Source of the DNA: Bimastos eiseni
Taxonomy: Eukaryota; Annelida; Clitellata; Crassiclitellata; Lumbricidae
Length of the DNA: 64,000 nucleotides
Reading direction: 5' to 3'
Assembly (NCBI GenBank): GCA_959347315.1
Contig: OY365815.1
Coordinates: 20,982,298-21,046,297, forward strand
The stretch's first letter is position 1. Each line of letters opens with the position of its first letter. The translations under genes were made by a program, and so were the position numbers. Under the pieces are notes generated by a model that saw only the letters and a list, made by a program, of their open reading frames with translations, was not told where the DNA came from and did not search any database. Positions 62,249 to 64,000 of the stretch are shown here, one piece after another.

Positions 62249-63529
62249 TGCATATGACAACTCTCTATGTAGGCCTGTTATACACAATATATTATAGGCT
62301 TAAAACCTGTACTTAACAAATAATAATGAAAGTTAGGGTAACTAATGGCATAGATGATACGAACATTACAGTTTAATTATTATTCTCAATTAATTGTGCT
62401 ACTAGCGCATGTAACGTAATGTCATGAAAATCTTCGGAAACTTCTCAACGTCCACAAAAGCCAGCTGTGACGAATGCCGTGGCCGCTGGCACTCGAGGCC
62501 AAAAGTAGCATGGCAGCACGGCAACACATTAAAGCAGTCGTCTTGACTACTGCAACAACTTGCTGTTTTGTGCGCAGAGGATGCTATTGAAGAAAATTCT
62601 AAGTCTGCGAAACACATCAGCCAAATTCATATAAACCGAAAATGTAAAACAAAAACCAATTTTCCACTTTCATTTCGCAAAAACCCAAAACCTATTTAGG
62701 CCTAAAACAAAAGAGACTTTCGTTGATGTTTAGATCTTGGAAATCAGAAAACCTTAGACCTTTGATCTTACACCTGCACTCTTGATGCCATTGCTTTTTA
62801 AAGCTATAATTAATGCACATGTTGTTTATAGTCGTTGACGAGCTGTGATTATAATAATTATAAATAAGTTTCGATCATATTAATATTAAAACTGATAAAG
62901 GCCTGCATGTTCGTCACGGACTCACGGGCTACGTTGAACACTACCTACATGTAGGTCAGCAAAGCTAGGCCTAACAACGCCATTGCAATGGGTTAGGTCG
63001 CCATGGCCAAAGCCGAACCTTCAGGTAGGCCTATATGGCATCAATTCCGTTGTGCAATTACACTGAAGATGATGTGTTTACGGTGTAGGACTATTTATAT
63101 AATTATTCGCCATACTCAATAATTGCTAATTCTGCTTTTAATTTCCACAGAAACCGGCTGCGCGAAAGACGGCAGAATGAATTATGGTTTTAAGTCTTTT
63201 AGAAAGACAGTGCGGAAGTGACGTCACTGTTTTCAACTGACGATTTCTGGCGATCGTTCAGGAGACAACTCACCAGCGGCTTGATCGTCGCCTGAGCTTT
63301 CTTTGATGTACTGGGGAAGGTAGTTTAGAAAGACCGAAACAAAAGAGGTTGGTGCCAATGAGGCAAGGGGAGTCACAGCGGCGCACCAGATGTGTCCCTG
63401 GACCTCGGGCTGGTCTCCACATAGGCCTACGCAAAGACCAGCCACGATGCCCAGCCAAACAGAAAGGAGCCCAGGCTGCTTATTGTCTCCCTCCTCGTCT
63501 TATGGTAGGCCTATGTACGACGGCGTCAT
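62249..63529. other. Intergenic, downstream of the small heat shock gene
   Basis: TAGGCCTA is dense here: 62697, 62966, 63026, 63422 and 63506. No other gene recognised; the 3' UTR of the minus-strand gene should lie at its right edge. Confidence 0.4.
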
Positions 63530-64000
63530 CTACTGGGAGGAGGAGGCGACTGGAGCGGGCGCCCTGCCGAGTACATTGCAAGGCTGGAGTTCATCTCCCT
63601 GATGGTCGTCCACTCCATCGCTCGCTATGTGCTTCCCGAATCCCTCACCGTGACCCTTGGCAAAGGCGCCGATCACTAGCTTTCCCTCTCCGCCGAGGCC
63701 GCCCGTCAACGAGTATGTCTCGATCTTCTCTCCCAGCTCGTACTCCTTGCTGTACTTGCTCTTCGACAGGCGGTCGGTCGTCTTCTCCTCGTGCTTGGCC
63801 TTGACGAGGATCCGGTTCTCCTTGATCACCTGGACGGTGATGTCGTGCGGCTTGAAGGTCGAGCCCATCTCGACGACCAGGTGCATCCGTCGGTGTCCGT
63901 TCTCCTCGCGAAAGATCGGCACGCCGACCTTCTCCTTCGACGGCGTATCGGGAACGGGACTGTTGGAGGGAGAGCGCGACCGCGACGAGGCCAGCGACCC
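63530..64000 (-). CDS. Small heat shock protein (alpha-crystallin domain), 5' partial
   Basis: The frame is open from the right edge of the window to TAG at 63530-63532, about 156 residues, with the N-terminus outside. A Ser/Pro/Arg-rich segment (SSRSRSPSNSP) precedes the alpha-crystallin domain: MHLVVEMGSTFKPHDITVQV, then ILVKAKHEEKTTD, KEYELGEKIETYSL, and GKLVIGAFAKGH. These match the beta-strand blocks of metazoan HSP20 proteins (F.v.ldv..f.peei.vkv / v.g.hee / f.r.y.lP). Such proteins are ATP-independent holdase chaperones that form oligomers in the cytosol. High GC third positions contrast with the AT-rich flank. After FAKGH a CGGTGAGG sequence at about 63649 could be a splice donor, so the last about 35 residues may be read-through rather than real protein. 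Invertebrate relatives with two such domains (HR-29 type) are possible. Confidence 0.82.
   Translation of the reverse strand, partial: GSLASSRSRSPSNSPVPDTPSKEKVGVPIFREENGHRRMHLVVEMGSTFKPHDITVQVIKENRILVKAKHEEKTTDRLSKSKYSKEYELGEKIETYSLTGGLGGEGKLVIGAFAKGHGEGFGKHIASDGVDDHQGDELQPCNVLGRAPAPVASSSQ

Noticed and set aside
63349..63804. Plus-strand frames of 70 and 151 residues at the right edge
   Set aside because: Mostly antisense to the alpha-crystallin coding sequence; no domain of their own.

Overview
This is eukaryotic nuclear DNA from an AT-leaning, repeat-rich animal genome. Genes are sparse, interrupted by introns and set in long non-coding stretches. There is no operon structure, no rRNA or CRISPR array, and I could not support any tRNA. 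The gene families (an otopetrin-like proton channel, the eEF2 chaperone HGH1, an alpha-crystallin-type small heat shock protein) are animal-wide. The mix of microsatellites, CR1/Jockey-type LINE debris, mariner and hAT elements, and the very frequent palindrome TAGGCCTA, fits a marine invertebrate, perhaps a deuterostome such as an echinoderm. The phylum is inference, not proof.

Layout. 1-7080: intergenic DNA with short tandem repeats. 7081-7971: a 545-bp (ATGT)n tract just upstream of a 3' exon that encodes the end of a possible secreted peptide precursor (acidic/polyGln spacer, Lys-Arg site, four-cysteine terminal peptide); a polyA signal lies at 8096. 7972-15598: no gene recognised, with large (GA)n and (ACTG)n arrays. 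15599-17539: a complete single-exon otopetrin-like channel of 646 residues. 17540-29980: no gene; a 359-bp hAT-type MITE (18248-18606) and a decayed mariner with about 205-bp inverted repeats (27463-28394). 29980-30560: a CpG-rich block. 31289-32608: a one-exon, single-pass membrane protein with KCNE (MinK)-like architecture and a long Ser-rich tail. 32609-58100: a very repeat-rich desert with long (TC)n, GACA, GATG and GGTC tracts, minisatellites, and a 5'-truncated LINE at 39200-40798. 58103-60506: HGH1 in three exons with clean splice phases and a LINE fragment in intron 1. 60507-63529: intergenic, with a foldback element at 62111-62248. 63530-64000: the 3' part of a small heat shock protein on the minus strand, running off the window.

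The genes do not form an evident pathway: a proton channel, a possible channel accessory subunit, a translation-factor chaperone, a stress chaperone and a candidate peptide precursor. The most unusual signals are 33 exact copies of TAGGCCTA (about one expected by chance), the cysteine-hairpin peptide exon, the KCNE-like gene, and several small mobile elements whose termini can be read directly.
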